Source: CAINVV01 sp036508555
GTDB lineage: Bacteria > Bacteroidota > Bacteroidia > Bacteroidales > Prolixibacteraceae
Assembly (NCBI GenBank): GCA_036508555.1
Contig: DATCHD010000035.1
Coordinates: 81,279 to 145,278, forward strand
Length of the DNA: 64,000 nt
Reading direction: 5' to 3'
The notes beneath the pieces are model-generated. The model had not been told where the DNA came from. It made no database searches and saw nothing but the letters and a program-made list of their open reading frames with translations. The position numbers and the translations under genes were made by a program. This document shows positions 28,631 through 37,527 of the stretch, one piece after another (the first letter of the stretch is position 1; every line of letters begins with the position of its first letter).

Positions 28631-29322
28631 TTTTTTTCCTCCTCCACAATTCTTTCCGCCACAGCATCATACCCATTGTCAAAATGATGATTTCCCTGAA
28701 GGATTTCCGTTTTTAAACCTGCCTGTTGAAAAGCCTGACGAGTATTTTCGCTTTCATCGCTGCTGAAAATAACCAGGTATTTTTTGCTGTCGCCCTGTTG
28801 AATCTCCTGCAATACATCGTATTTCCCTTTCGATAGTCCCAGATTCAGCATATCGGACAAATTTATTTCAAACTCGCCTCTCTTATCGGGTGTAATTAAA
28901 ATGATAGAAACAAGGTTGTTTTTGACATTTTGAGGAAGGCGATTTGCAAGGAAGGGAACGATGCTGGCACCGAAAGAGTAACCTGCCAGGACAAATTTGT
29001 CCCGTTTCCACAATTTCTGATAGGTCTCTATTACTCTGATCATATCGCTGGCAGTCTGATCCGGTGTCTTGATTTTCCAGAAATATTTCTGAGAGTCGAG
29101 TGCTACCACTGGTATGCCATGCTGAGTCAAATAAGTACACAGTGATTCATTGAACTTGTTCCATCCACCGTCGCCAGATATGAAAACGAATACTGGAAGA
29201 TTTGATTGCACAGCGGTTTCAAGTACATGCAATGGCAGGTCCCCGGTAGGATTATCCTGGTAAGATGGTTTTGAATACATTATTTGCCAGGAGAAAAGGA
29301 AAACAAGCCCGATAACTCTCAT
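28627..29322 (-). CDS. AcvB/VirJ-like serine hydrolase
   Basis: A 231-residue alpha/beta-hydrolase of the VirJ/AcvB family with an N-terminal signal segment, FISGDGGWNKFNE and the nucleophile motif AGYSFGASIVPF (Ser near residue 117). In Agrobacterium, AcvB hydrolyses lysyl-phosphatidylglycerol and lies beside the synthase gene lpiA. Here the gene overlaps mprF by 4 nt, which supports the same periplasmic role of limiting aminoacyl-PG. That function is inferred from family and context. Confidence 0.85.
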   Translation of the reverse strand: MRVIGLVFLFSWQIMYSKPSYQDNPTGDLPLHVLETAVQSNLPVFVFISGDGGWNKFNESLCTYLTQHGIPVVALDSQKYFWKIKTPDQTASDMIRVIETYQKLWKRDKFVLAGYSFGASIVPFLANRLPQNVKNNLVSIILITPDKRGEFEINLSDMLNLGLSKGKYDVLQEIQQGDSKKYLVIFSSDESENTRQAFQQAGLKTEILQGNHHFDNGYDAVAERIVEEEKK

Positions 29323-31964
29323 GGTTCAATTACTTTTGACAATGCCCTGGGCAGTTGCATTAAATCGTAATCATGATCGTAAATCAAATACTTGTTGTAC
29401 CAGATCGTGGCAAATTTTTCTTTATACTCCCTCATTCCTTTGTAATGTGCGAAATTTCTGATCTTTTCGTAGGCAAACTTCATAGATTTCTCCGAAAATT
29501 TTGTAGGGTCTTTCAATCCGGACATTGGAGCAAATCCAAGATTGACCGTTTCGAAGCCCTCCGATTTAAGGTAATTGAACATTTCAATCAGAATAAAATC
29601 CATCACCCCATTGGGCGCGTCTTTGGTTTTACGCAAAAGATCATAAGTAGATTCACCCTTTGCATAATCAGGAATAATATTCAGGAATGCGACCACTCTC
29701 TCCTCAGAATTTTCGACGGTTATCAGCGTTTGTTGCTTCAGTTCCTCCCAATCAAACATTCCCTGTGAGAAGATGATCTCGCTTCTGCCGGTATCATACA
29801 GCCAGTCGTCCGAAACGGACTTAACTTTCTGAAGCTGACCGTCTTTGATCGGTGGAAAATGAAATTTAACGGTATAACCGCGGTCTTTTACTTTGGATAT
29901 GGCGTTGCGGATCGATTTTCGGGCTCCTCCTTCGAGGGAGAACAAATTCAGGTCGACAACACCCTCCTGGCCCAAAAACATGGATTTCTTTTTCAGACTT
30001 TTATAGACAGGCAAGGAATCTTCCGGCACCCTGTAATAGAAACTCTTCAGACCATTCTCATAACAGAAACGATCGAAAAGTCGAATACACTCTTTAAGAC
30101 TCTCAGCATTTTCGGCAACAGGGTTTTCCAGAACGACGGCATAATTTCCGGCAATTCTATAAGAAACAAAGGCCTCCAGACCCTCCGGTTCAAAAACCAT
30201 CTTATCCTGGTAAGTCTTGAAATAATCCAGGCTTGAATGGCCAAACTGTCTGAGGAGTTGATTGGGACGTTCCAATTCTTCCTTTGTAGGAGTATTTTTC
30301 AGAATATAGGGACGAATCAGGGTATAAAACAGGAATGCCAGGGAGAGGAAACCACTGACGTTGATGGAAAGAATGAACCTGGAAGCAAATCTATCAACGG
30401 GAATCAGTTCACTACTTCCAACCAGGAAATAGTTCTGTAAGGCATATCTGAACGATTGCCAGAGGCTGAAATCGATATTAAAGTGCTTTTTATCAAGGTA
30501 ATAGAACCCGATTACGCTGTACAGCATCACGGCCAGAATGCTCAAAACGGCAGTCTGAATACCGACTGTCCTGAGTCTTGGGTTGTTTTTAACATAATAG
30601 TCTTTCCTTGTATATATTAGCACTCCGAGCACGAAGAGGGCGATGAGTGCTTCTTCGTAATCTGCTGCTTTGAAAAGATTCCCAAAGAAAGATACAACAG
30701 TAAGAAATACAGCAAGATACCAGGCAGAACGCAATCCTCTTAGCATAAAGGAGGCAGTAACCAGGAGGATCAACCCCAAAACCAGTACAAAATAATTGGA
30801 AACCACGATGGCATCAACCGGAATAAAATTTTTGAGCCAATGTACCCGTTCGCGAATGGCCGGTGTCAGTACCGAAATAATGTTAACAATTCCGAGAGCG
30901 AAGAGAAGTAAAGCAGGTATAATTCTCATTATCAGCTTATTGATCTTCAAAAGAAAGGTAACTGCACCCGAAAGCAGCGGCATCCAGAACTCAAAGAACC
31001 GGTATAAAAAAGTAATAGCGATAGCCTCGACATTTGAGAATCCATACTTGGCCAGTACGAAAACCATTGATATTTCGATGGGTCCGAGTCCTCTCAGGAA
31101 TGGCGAGATGATCAGGAATATGACAGAAATAATGTAACCAAGGAAAGCCGCAAAAAGCGATGGCTGCACATGAAGGGCCATCATGGCTACATAAAGATGC
31201 GCAATACCAATGAATTCAATAAAAATCGATATAACCAGCGTCTTCAGGAGCTGGATCTTATCCAGACGGGCATCATCCAGTTCAGCAATCAGCTCTTCCA
31301 GAGAAGGGAAAAATCTGATCAGCCACAGATAAAAAGGTCCCTTTTTCAAGAAGGAACGGTAGGCGATATAAAGCGATCCAAGCAAGATAATCAATGAAAA
31401 TAGTCCAATCCATTCACCCTGTCCGATGCTGCCATCAGCAACCGCGTAAATAAAGGCCGGTATGGCCACCAGCACAACGGAGAGAATACCTACGAATCCA
31501 TAGATCGTGGAGGCAAAATGAATGTGCGATTTGGTTATTCCTCTCTTTTCAATATCGGAAGTGAAAAAAACAAGCGAAGAGACCCCGCCTGCGGGTAGGA
31601 ATACACTGATAAAGTTCCTTTTAAGGAAGAGGGTGATAGCCAGTCTAAGCGGTATTTTGTGACGAAAAGTGGCAAAGGAGGCGACATACATATAACCTTG
31701 AATCACAATATACAAGGCTGTCAAAGTTAATCCCAGCAGGACAAGTTGCCAACCAGCAGAACGAAGCAGGTGGTTGATTTCAACCAGTTCGGACTTTTCC
31801 TGGTTAAAAAACCATATTCCGATACCTATGGAGAAGATCGTAAAAAGTCCTTGCAGCACCATTTTGCTGTTGTCGCCGATAAAGGATAAAGGCAAGCTTC
31901 GCTCATGAAAAAATTTCGTGATCCTACCAAAAAAAGGACCGAATACGCTTCGTAAATTGTTCAT
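29319..31964 (-). CDS. mprF: MprF-like phosphatidylglycerol lysyltransferase/flippase
   Basis: An 881-residue two-part protein. The N-terminal ~520 residues hold about fourteen hydrophobic segments of the UPF0104 flippase type (for example LPAGGVSSLVFFTSDIEKRG). The C-terminal DUF2156 catalytic part has SSLDYFKTYQDKMVFEPEG, KSLKKKSMFLGQEGVVDL and VNLGFAPMSGLKDP. The family moves an amino acid, usually lysine, from aminoacyl-tRNA to phosphatidylglycerol and flips the product, reducing surface charge and cationic peptide sensitivity. It starts 18 nt after the HD-domain gene and overlaps the VirJ-like gene. Confidence 0.92.
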   Translation of the reverse strand: MNNLRSVFGPFFGRITKFFHERSLPLSFIGDNSKMVLQGLFTIFSIGIGIWFFNQEKSELVEINHLLRSAGWQLVLLGLTLTALYIVIQGYMYVASFATFRHKIPLRLAITLFLKRNFISVFLPAGGVSSLVFFTSDIEKRGITKSHIHFASTIYGFVGILSVVLVAIPAFIYAVADGSIGQGEWIGLFSLIILLGSLYIAYRSFLKKGPFYLWLIRFFPSLEELIAELDDARLDKIQLLKTLVISIFIEFIGIAHLYVAMMALHVQPSLFAAFLGYIISVIFLIISPFLRGLGPIEISMVFVLAKYGFSNVEAIAITFLYRFFEFWMPLLSGAVTFLLKINKLIMRIIPALLLFALGIVNIISVLTPAIRERVHWLKNFIPVDAIVVSNYFVLVLGLILLVTASFMLRGLRSAWYLAVFLTVVSFFGNLFKAADYEEALIALFVLGVLIYTRKDYYVKNNPRLRTVGIQTAVLSILAVMLYSVIGFYYLDKKHFNIDFSLWQSFRYALQNYFLVGSSELIPVDRFASRFILSINVSGFLSLAFLFYTLIRPYILKNTPTKEELERPNQLLRQFGHSSLDYFKTYQDKMVFEPEGLEAFVSYRIAGNYAVVLENPVAENAESLKECIRLFDRFCYENGLKSFYYRVPEDSLPVYKSLKKKSMFLGQEGVVDLNLFSLEGGARKSIRNAISKVKDRGYTVKFHFPPIKDGQLQKVKSVSDDWLYDTGRSEIIFSQGMFDWEELKQQTLITVENSEERVVAFLNIIPDYAKGESTYDLLRKTKDAPNGVMDFILIEMFNYLKSEGFETVNLGFAPMSGLKDPTKFSEKSMKFAYEKIRNFAHYKGMREYKEKFATIWYNKYLIYDHDYDLMQLPRALSKVIEP

Positions 31965-31982
31965 AAATAAACACCTGAATTA

Positions 31983-32648
31983 TCAAATTACACTATTCCA
32001 TTCCTGATCGAATTCTTCAAGAAATTGTACCATGAAGGCATGTCTTTTGACAGCCAGCGCTTTCCCGGTAGGGGTATTCATTCGATCTTTTAAGAGCAGC
32101 AATTTTTCATAGAAATGGTTGATCGTCGGGGCATCGCTCTTCTTATATTCTTCTTTGGTCATTCTCAGATTGGGCTTGATATCCGGATGAAAGAGCAGCC
32201 GGTTTTTGAATCCTCCGTAATGGAAGGCCCTTGCGATACCGATCGCACCCATGGCATCGAGTCTGTCGGCATCCTGAACTACAGCCAGTTCGGGAGAAGA
32301 AAATTCCGAAAGATGATTGCCGCCTTTAAATGAGATATGACGGATAATTTGAACAACATGTTCTATAATATCAGCTTGGACATTTATGGAGGAGAGAAAT
32401 TTTGCAGCTTTTGACGGACCGATTTCTTCGTCGCCGGCATGGAATTTAGAATCCGCAATATCATGAAGCAGTGCCGCAAGTTCGACAATCAACTGGTCGA
32501 CCGGTTCTTTTTGGGCTATCAGCTTTGCTGTCTGCCATACTCGCTTAATATGCCACCAGTCGTGGCCCTTTTCGCCGTCAGACAACTCTGATTTAACGAA
32601 CTCGATACACCTATTTATCAAGGTCTGCTGATTGCTGCTCAATGCCAT
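31983..32648 (-). CDS. HD-domain phosphohydrolase
   Basis: A 221-residue protein of the YedJ/YpgQ kind with the HD motif residues H in GHDWWHIKRVW, LLHDIADSKFH (His-Asp pair, about residue 67) and VVQDADRLDAMGAIGIARAF. Members hydrolyse nucleotides or pyrophosphate; the substrate here is unknown. It opens the operon with mprF. Its ATG lies inside the U-tract of a minus-strand hairpin, so transcription of the operon must begin very near the start codon or come through the hairpin. Confidence 0.88.
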   Translation of the reverse strand: MALSSNQQTLINRCIEFVKSELSDGEKGHDWWHIKRVWQTAKLIAQKEPVDQLIVELAALLHDIADSKFHAGDEEIGPSKAAKFLSSINVQADIIEHVVQIIRHISFKGGNHLSEFSSPELAVVQDADRLDAMGAIGIARAFHYGGFKNRLLFHPDIKPNLRMTKEEYKKSDAPTINHFYEKLLLLKDRMNTPTGKALAVKRHAFMVQFLEEFDQEWNSVI

Positions 32649-32687
32649 AAAAAAAACTTTGGTTACCCCGTCAGGATAACCAAAGTT
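32649..32687 (-). terminator. Rho-independent terminator of the vanished acs gene
   Basis: On the minus strand AACTTTGGTTA pairs with TAACCAAAGTT (11 bp, 11-nt loop) and is followed by a run of T. It sits 8 nt after the stop codon of the acs 3' relic and directly before the HD gene's ATG, so it terminated acs. Confidence 0.8.
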
Positions 32688-32694
32688 ACTAAAT

Positions 32695-32790
32695 TTATTC
32701 TTCCATTGTACTCAAATCACCATCCGGAAGTCCAAGCGCCCTTGATTTTAATAGTCTGCGCATGATTTTACCACTTCTGGTTTTTGGTAA
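32695..32790 (-). pseudogene. 3' end relic of an acetyl-CoA synthetase gene
   Basis: The last 31 codons read LPKTRSGKIMRRLLKS and RALGLPDGDLSTMEE before TAA, which is the C-terminus of AMP-forming acetate-CoA ligase (PKTRSGKIMRR carries the acetylatable Lys). The relic stops abruptly at 32790, where an in-frame stop enters. Nothing else of the roughly 600-codon gene remains here, while its terminator is intact. The break points to one deletion or rearrangement, not slow decay. A full copy may exist elsewhere in the genome. Confidence 0.85.
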
Positions 32791-32859
32791 TCAATCCAAT
32801 AATTTATTACTTTGTCTAAACCAAAAGGACAAACGATTCTCTAAAGAAATCAACTAACA

Positions 32860-35346
32860 ATGATTGAATCAATTATTTGCAGAAACAACCCTGATAAGAA
32901 GTCTATAATTTCCGTGCAAGGAGATTTCACCTACAACCAACTTTTACAACACATTCAGCAATATGCACTGCTTTTTGATACAAAAGGTTACACTAACGTC
33001 GCCATTTATGCCGAAAACAGGGTGGAATGGTTCTTCGCTTTCTATGCGGCCTTACAAAATAACTGTATCGTAGTTCCCATCGATTTTACGGCATCCGCTG
33101 AGGATGTTTCCTATATTCTGAATGATTGCCGGCCTGAGCTGGTTTTCATCAGCGAGGCGATGCAGGTTTCTTATTCCAAGGTCAGGCAAAAAACTAAATT
33201 TGCGCCTGAAGTCATCATCTTTGAAAATCATCCGCCGGTACACGATCAGAATCCAACCAGCTGGATCGGACCGGAAGATCCTGAAACAACAGCGGTAATT
33301 ATCTACACATCAGGCACAACAGGAAGTCCGAAGGGAGTTATGCTTTCTTTTGCCAACATCCGGGCCAACATGGTAGCTATCGTGGAGGCAAAAATTTACC
33401 ACAGCGAAAGCCAGGTGCTTATACTACTCCCGCTCCACCATATTTTCCCGCTTGTGGGTTCCATGATGGTCACATTTTATTCAGGAGGAACAACCGTCGT
33501 ATCTCCTTCGATGCAATCTTCCGACCTGATGAAAACTCTGGCAGACAATGCTGTAACCGTGTTTTTAGGGGTACCCAGATTGTACGAATTGATCTACCGC
33601 GGATTGATGGCTAAAATCAACAAGAGTCTGGTGGCGCGAATGTTTTTAAAGCTGGTTTACCTGACAAAGAGCCGAAAACTTGGCAAGACCCTTTTCAAGA
33701 AGGTACATGTCGGTCTCGGAGGACATCTAAAGTTCATGATTGCAGGTGGCGCGGCCCTGAACAAGGAGGTAGGAACTTTCTTTTATGCCCTTGGTTTTGA
33801 TATTCTCGAAGGATTCGGCATGACGGAAGCCGCTCCAATGATCACTTTTCCCCGGCCGGGAAGGGTAAAAATCGGTTCGACTGGTGAGGCCCTTCCGGGG
33901 ATGATAGTCGAGATCAGAGATGGAGAGATCGTAGCCAAGGGTCCCAACGTGATGAAAGGTTACTACAACCGTCCTGAGGAAACGGCAGATGTTTTGAAAG
34001 ACGGTTGGCTGTACACAGGCGACCTTGGAAGGTTCGACAAGGATGGATTCCTCTACATCACCGGAAGGAAAAAAGAGATCATCGTACTCCCTAACGGTAA
34101 GAATATCAATCCGGTAGAGATAGAGCAGAAACTGGAATTCTTCTCCAAAGCGATTAAGGAGGCAGGTGTTTTTATGCACAAGGAGATGCTGCACGCGGCT
34201 ATTGTACCCGAATACAAGTTTCTGGCAGACGAAGGCATCACGGATATCAATCAATATTTCCGGGATCAGGTGATTGCTCCTTTTAATACAGAGTTGAGTT
34301 CCTACAAACGGATCATGCAGTTTACGCTGGTGAAAACGGATCTTCCTCGGACAAGGCTTTCCAAGTTGCAGCGTTTTAAACTTGAGGAGCTGATTCAGGA
34401 TACTGAAAGCAAGAAGAAGACTTCTGTGGATCCTGACAGTGTCGAATACCATGCCGTTAAAACATTCATTGAGAGCCAAGTAGACCTGGATGTCTCGCCC
34501 GACGATCACCTTGTTTTTGATATTGCCATGGATTCGATGGGCAAAATGAGCATGATCGATTGGATGGAACAGACATTTGGAATAAAGATTGATGAGGACC
34601 AGCTGCTTAAATTCTCTTCCATTGAAAAGATTGCGGAATACATTGGCGCGAACAAGTTGTATCACAAGCTGGAAAGCACATCGTGGTCAGGTAATCTGAA
34701 GGAAAATGCTGCGGTGGAACTGCCAAAATCCTCCTTCCTGCTAAAATTCATCGTCTCATCTGTCCGCCGATTTTTCAGTCTCTTTTTCAAATATACCGTC
34801 ACCGGCATTGAGAACATCCCGGAAGGACCCTGTTTTATTGCCCCTAACCACCAGACCAAGCTTGATGCTTTTCTGGTTTTGTCGTGTCTTGACAAAAAAA
34901 CTCTTGACGGAACTTTCTCTTATACAAAAAAAGAACATGTAAAGGGTCGTATGCGCCAGTATCTTGCCCGGCACACCAATATTATTGTCATGGATCTGAG
35001 CAAAGAGCTGAAAGAATCTATCCACAAGATGGCTGAAGTCGTGAAACAGGGGAAAAAGATTTTGATCTTCCCGGAAGGGACCAGGACTAAGACTGGCGAG
35101 CTTGGAGACTTTAAAAAGACCTATGCGATCCTCAGCACAGAGCTGAATATTCCTGTTGTACCGGTAGCGATTACCGGGTCGTACGAGGCGATGTCGTCCG
35201 GAAAGAAGAAAATCAAGTCCGGATCAAAAATAATTGTCAGCTTTTTGCCCCCGGTCGATCCGGCGGGTAAGACACCGGAAGAGCTGAATTCACTAATCAA
35301 GAGTCAGGTTACTGAAACTCTGGAGAAAAATTATAAATTGGTTTAA
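32860..35346 (+). CDS. Fused acyl-CoA/ACP ligase, acyl carrier domain and PlsC-type acyltransferase
   Basis: An 828-residue three-domain protein. Residues 1-~520 form an AMP-binding ligase (IIYTSGTTGSPKGVML near 147, GFGMTEAAP, YTGDLGRFD, GRKKEIIVLPNGKNINPVEIE). Around 530-605 is a carrier-like domain with Ser in MDSMGKMSMIDW (about 558) as the phosphopantetheine site. From ~640 is an LPLAT/PlsC acyltransferase with NHQTKLD (H-x4-D, about 663) and FPEGTRTKTGELGDFKKT. It probably activates free fatty acids and transfers them to a lysophospholipid or glycerol-phosphate acceptor, like Aas. No membrane span is needed for this; the acceptor is unproven. Confidence 0.87.
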   Translation: MIESIICRNNPDKKSIISVQGDFTYNQLLQHIQQYALLFDTKGYTNVAIYAENRVEWFFAFYAALQNNCIVVPIDFTASAEDVSYILNDCRPELVFISEAMQVSYSKVRQKTKFAPEVIIFENHPPVHDQNPTSWIGPEDPETTAVIIYTSGTTGSPKGVMLSFANIRANMVAIVEAKIYHSESQVLILLPLHHIFPLVGSMMVTFYSGGTTVVSPSMQSSDLMKTLADNAVTVFLGVPRLYELIYRGLMAKINKSLVARMFLKLVYLTKSRKLGKTLFKKVHVGLGGHLKFMIAGGAALNKEVGTFFYALGFDILEGFGMTEAAPMITFPRPGRVKIGSTGEALPGMIVEIRDGEIVAKGPNVMKGYYNRPEETADVLKDGWLYTGDLGRFDKDGFLYITGRKKEIIVLPNGKNINPVEIEQKLEFFSKAIKEAGVFMHKEMLHAAIVPEYKFLADEGITDINQYFRDQVIAPFNTELSSYKRIMQFTLVKTDLPRTRLSKLQRFKLEELIQDTESKKKTSVDPDSVEYHAVKTFIESQVDLDVSPDDHLVFDIAMDSMGKMSMIDWMEQTFGIKIDEDQLLKFSSIEKIAEYIGANKLYHKLESTSWSGNLKENAAVELPKSSFLLKFIVSSVRRFFSLFFKYTVTGIENIPEGPCFIAPNHQTKLDAFLVLSCLDKKTLDGTFSYTKKEHVKGRMRQYLARHTNIIVMDLSKELKESIHKMAEVVKQGKKILIFPEGTRTKTGELGDFKKTYAILSTELNIPVVPVAITGSYEAMSSGKKKIKSGSKIIVSFLPPVDPAGKTPEELNSLIKSQVTETLEKNYKLV

Positions 35347-35364
35347 TTTCTTTTCATTTTAAAG

Positions 35365-36607
35365 ATGGTACGTAATTTTTACTTTTTCGCCTTCCTGCTC
35401 TTTGTTTCGGTACTTGTTTCTAACTGTAAATCCGATCTGAAGACAGAAGAAATACCGGTCGAGGTTCCAAAAGACAAATACCTGGTCAGCTATAATGTTG
35501 TACGGTCCATGACTGCTTCCGACATCAATATCCTATACAGTCCTGCTCAATACCTCTATCCGGACATGGCCGCTATTCTACCTTATGTGAAGAATGGGGC
35601 CAAAGTGTATTCGATTACCTATAACACTACCCTGGGAACAAAAAAACTGGTCGCCTCGGGTCTTGTCACCATACCAGATGGTGGTGCCACCTACCCAATC
35701 CTCAGTTTTCAGAATGGCACAAATACGTTATATGCCGACGCCCCTTCACTTAATGCCTACAGTTATATTCCACTTTTAATCAACGGATTCGCGACAACCG
35801 GATTTGTGGTTTTGATGCCCGATTACCTCGGATTCGGCTCGTCGACAGAGGTTTTTCATCCTTATCTGGTCCTCGATGCGACGGTTAACCCGATTCTTGA
35901 TATGTTCCGGGCCGTGAAAGAGATGAGCGCCAAAACGGATCTGGCGTTTAAACTTTCATCCGATCTTTATATCATGGGTTACTCGCAGGGAGGCTTGGCT
36001 ACTCTCCAACTGCAAAAGTCCATAGAAACCAGCTACAGCGGCGAATTCAACCTGAAAGCCGTGGGGGTGCGGAGCCGGGCCTTATAACCTCACTCAGATC
36101 ACGGATGCCGTCGTCACGGCAACGACTTACCCTCAACCCTATTATATCGCCTATATCATGAAGGGTTTCAAGTCGGTCGGCAGTTTTACCAATGCGTATG
36201 CCGACATTTTCAATGAACCTTATGCTTCACGAATTGACGGACTTTTCAACGGACTCAATAGTGGAAGCGCCATTAATGCACAGCTGTCCACCAATATAAC
36301 GCAATTATTTACCACTGAATTCAGGACCACCTGGAAAACCAATGCAAAATTCCAGGGTTTGAAGGACGCACTGGCTGCCAGCAGTGTTTCCGCCTGGAAG
36401 ATTAAGACCCCACTGATTCTTGCACATGGTCAGTCGGACACCGATGTCCCGCCGTTGATGAGTTCGACGCTTTACAATGACCTGATGAATCTGGATAAAA
36501 CATTGCCGGTAACTTATATTCCGATGGCCGGGCTGGATCATAGCTCAGCGAGTGCCCCGACGCTCATCAATTTTGTGAAACGATTTCTGGTAATAAAAGG
36601 GAAGTAG
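35365..36607 (+). pseudogene. Frameshifted secreted lipase-like alpha/beta hydrolase
   Basis: The first frame (to 36087) has a lipoprotein-type signal (VLVSNC), DYLGFGSSTEVFHPYL and the nucleophile motif MGYSQGG. The second frame carries HGQSDTDVPPL (Asp) and AGLDHSSASAP (His), completing the triad. Removing one G from the G5 run at 36063-36067 joins them smoothly (LKAVGCGAGPYNLTQI). Everything else is intact at about 413 residues, so this is either a very recent mutation or a sequencing/assembly error. It follows the ligase gene by 18 nt. Confidence 0.85.
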
Positions 36608-36630
36608 ACGAGTGTTAAGCTTTAAACATC

Positions 36631-36727
36631 CAGCGTCATGCGTCATGCTGAATCCAAGTTAGCAAAACTAGAACGAAGGTAGACAGGATGGACCGGAGGA
36701 GATCCGGTCCCTGAGCCTGTCGAAGGG
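36631..36727. repeat. Dispersed repeat copies after the lipase gene
   Basis: CAGCGTCATGCGTCATGCTGAA (36631 on) is a slipped copy of the CAGCGTCATGCTGAA unit seen at 52.58 kb. TCCCTGAGCCTGTCGAAGGG (36708-36727) is the inverse of the unit at 22995. Both are intergenic. Confidence 0.7.
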
Positions 36728-36788
36728 TCAACGTGCGTATCGCAAACGGCCGAAGGACAAACATTTCAAACGCGCGAAGCGTTGTGTC

Positions 36789-36956
36789 TCAAGGCGTCAT
36801 ATCCGCCAACTCTTTCGTCTTCCGGTTTTTCCCTTCCAAATACATCTTAAAATCATCCTGCACACCGGGCATCGCCATCTCGAAACGAATGTTCATCACC
36901 TTATCCTCTAGTTTCTCATAAGTCAGCCGAAACCTCGGCGGGGCAGGGTTGGTGGA
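36789..36956 (-). pseudogene. C-terminal fragment of an unidentified protein
   Basis: A minus-strand stretch with protein-like composition, ending RFEMAMPGVQDDFKMYLEGK plus about ten more residues before TGA. It has no start and merges upstream into unrelated sequence near 36960. It faintly resembles the C-terminus of DUF1579/lipocalin-like small proteins. I cannot name it with confidence. Confidence 0.4.
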
Positions 36957-36983
36957 CCTGCGGAAAGAGCCGATCTGGTTCCG

Positions 36984-37232
36984 GCAAATAGTACGCTTAC
37001 TTACACAATGAATTTCATTGAAGGAGAATTGGCTGAAATTGGTGTAGTAGGAGACAGTGATACTGATTTGGATTTGTTTGTTTTTGATTCAAGTGACAAC
37101 AAAATTGCAACAGACACTGATTATACCGACAGGTGTTATGTGAGTTGGATCTCAAAGTGGACTGGAAGATAAAGAGTAGTAGTTGTTAATAGAGGAATGG
37201 TAGCTAACCAATTCACCATACGGACAAACTAA
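36984..37232 (+). pseudogene. C-terminal PPC-like domain remnant with in-frame stop
   Basis: Reads EGELAEIGVVGDSDTDLDLF, DTDYTDRCYVSWISKWTGR, then TAA at 37170, then in the same frame RVVVVNRGMVANQFTIRTN and a second TAA at 37230. The pattern (GDGDTDLDLYVYD...TDYTDxCYVSW...VVNRG...N-x-F-x-L-x-T-N) is the terminal beta-sandwich of Bacteroidota secreted or caspase-linked proteins. One nonsense change and loss of all upstream sequence leave only the tail. It directly abuts the fragment at 36789-36956, so at least two deletions meet here. Confidence 0.65.
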
Positions 37233-37314
37233 TAAAGCGCTTTCAGAGATCATTTCAAGAGACGAAAATAATGGATTAAGAATTTGTAATTTGCGACATC
37301 AAAATTGATTGAAA

Positions 37315-37527
37315 ATGAAAACTTCTGAATTGATAAAAGAAATTGAACGATTGCCTGTTCAAAAGCGAATTTTAGTGATCGAGAAAACTATTTATACGCT
37401 AAGGAAACATGAAGACAATAATCAAATGGTAAAAGCAGCAAATTTATTATCATCAGATTATAAGACAGATTCTGAACTTACAGCTCTTACGAAGCTGGAT
37501 TTTGAAGACTTTTATGAAGCAAGGTGA
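37315..37527 (+). CDS. Antitoxin partner of MazF/PemK toxin
   Basis: A 70-residue acidic protein with a helical N-terminus (TSELIKEIERLPVQKRILVIEKT) and a C-terminal tail rich in Asp and Glu (LTALTKLDFEDFYEAR). It has no strong match to the MazE AbrB-fold, and the helical start is closer to short Phd/RelB-like or DUF2281-type antitoxins. Position decides the call: it overlaps the toxin start by 14 nt. ATG 37315 is chosen over TTG 37309. Confidence 0.7.
   Translation: MKTSELIKEIERLPVQKRILVIEKTIYTLRKHEDNNQMVKAANLLSSDYKTDSELTALTKLDFEDFYEAR

Noticed and set aside
33727..34665. 312-residue minus-strand open frame
   Set aside because: It lies fully antisense to the acyl ligase fusion, whose domains are all accounted for; no family-like motifs.
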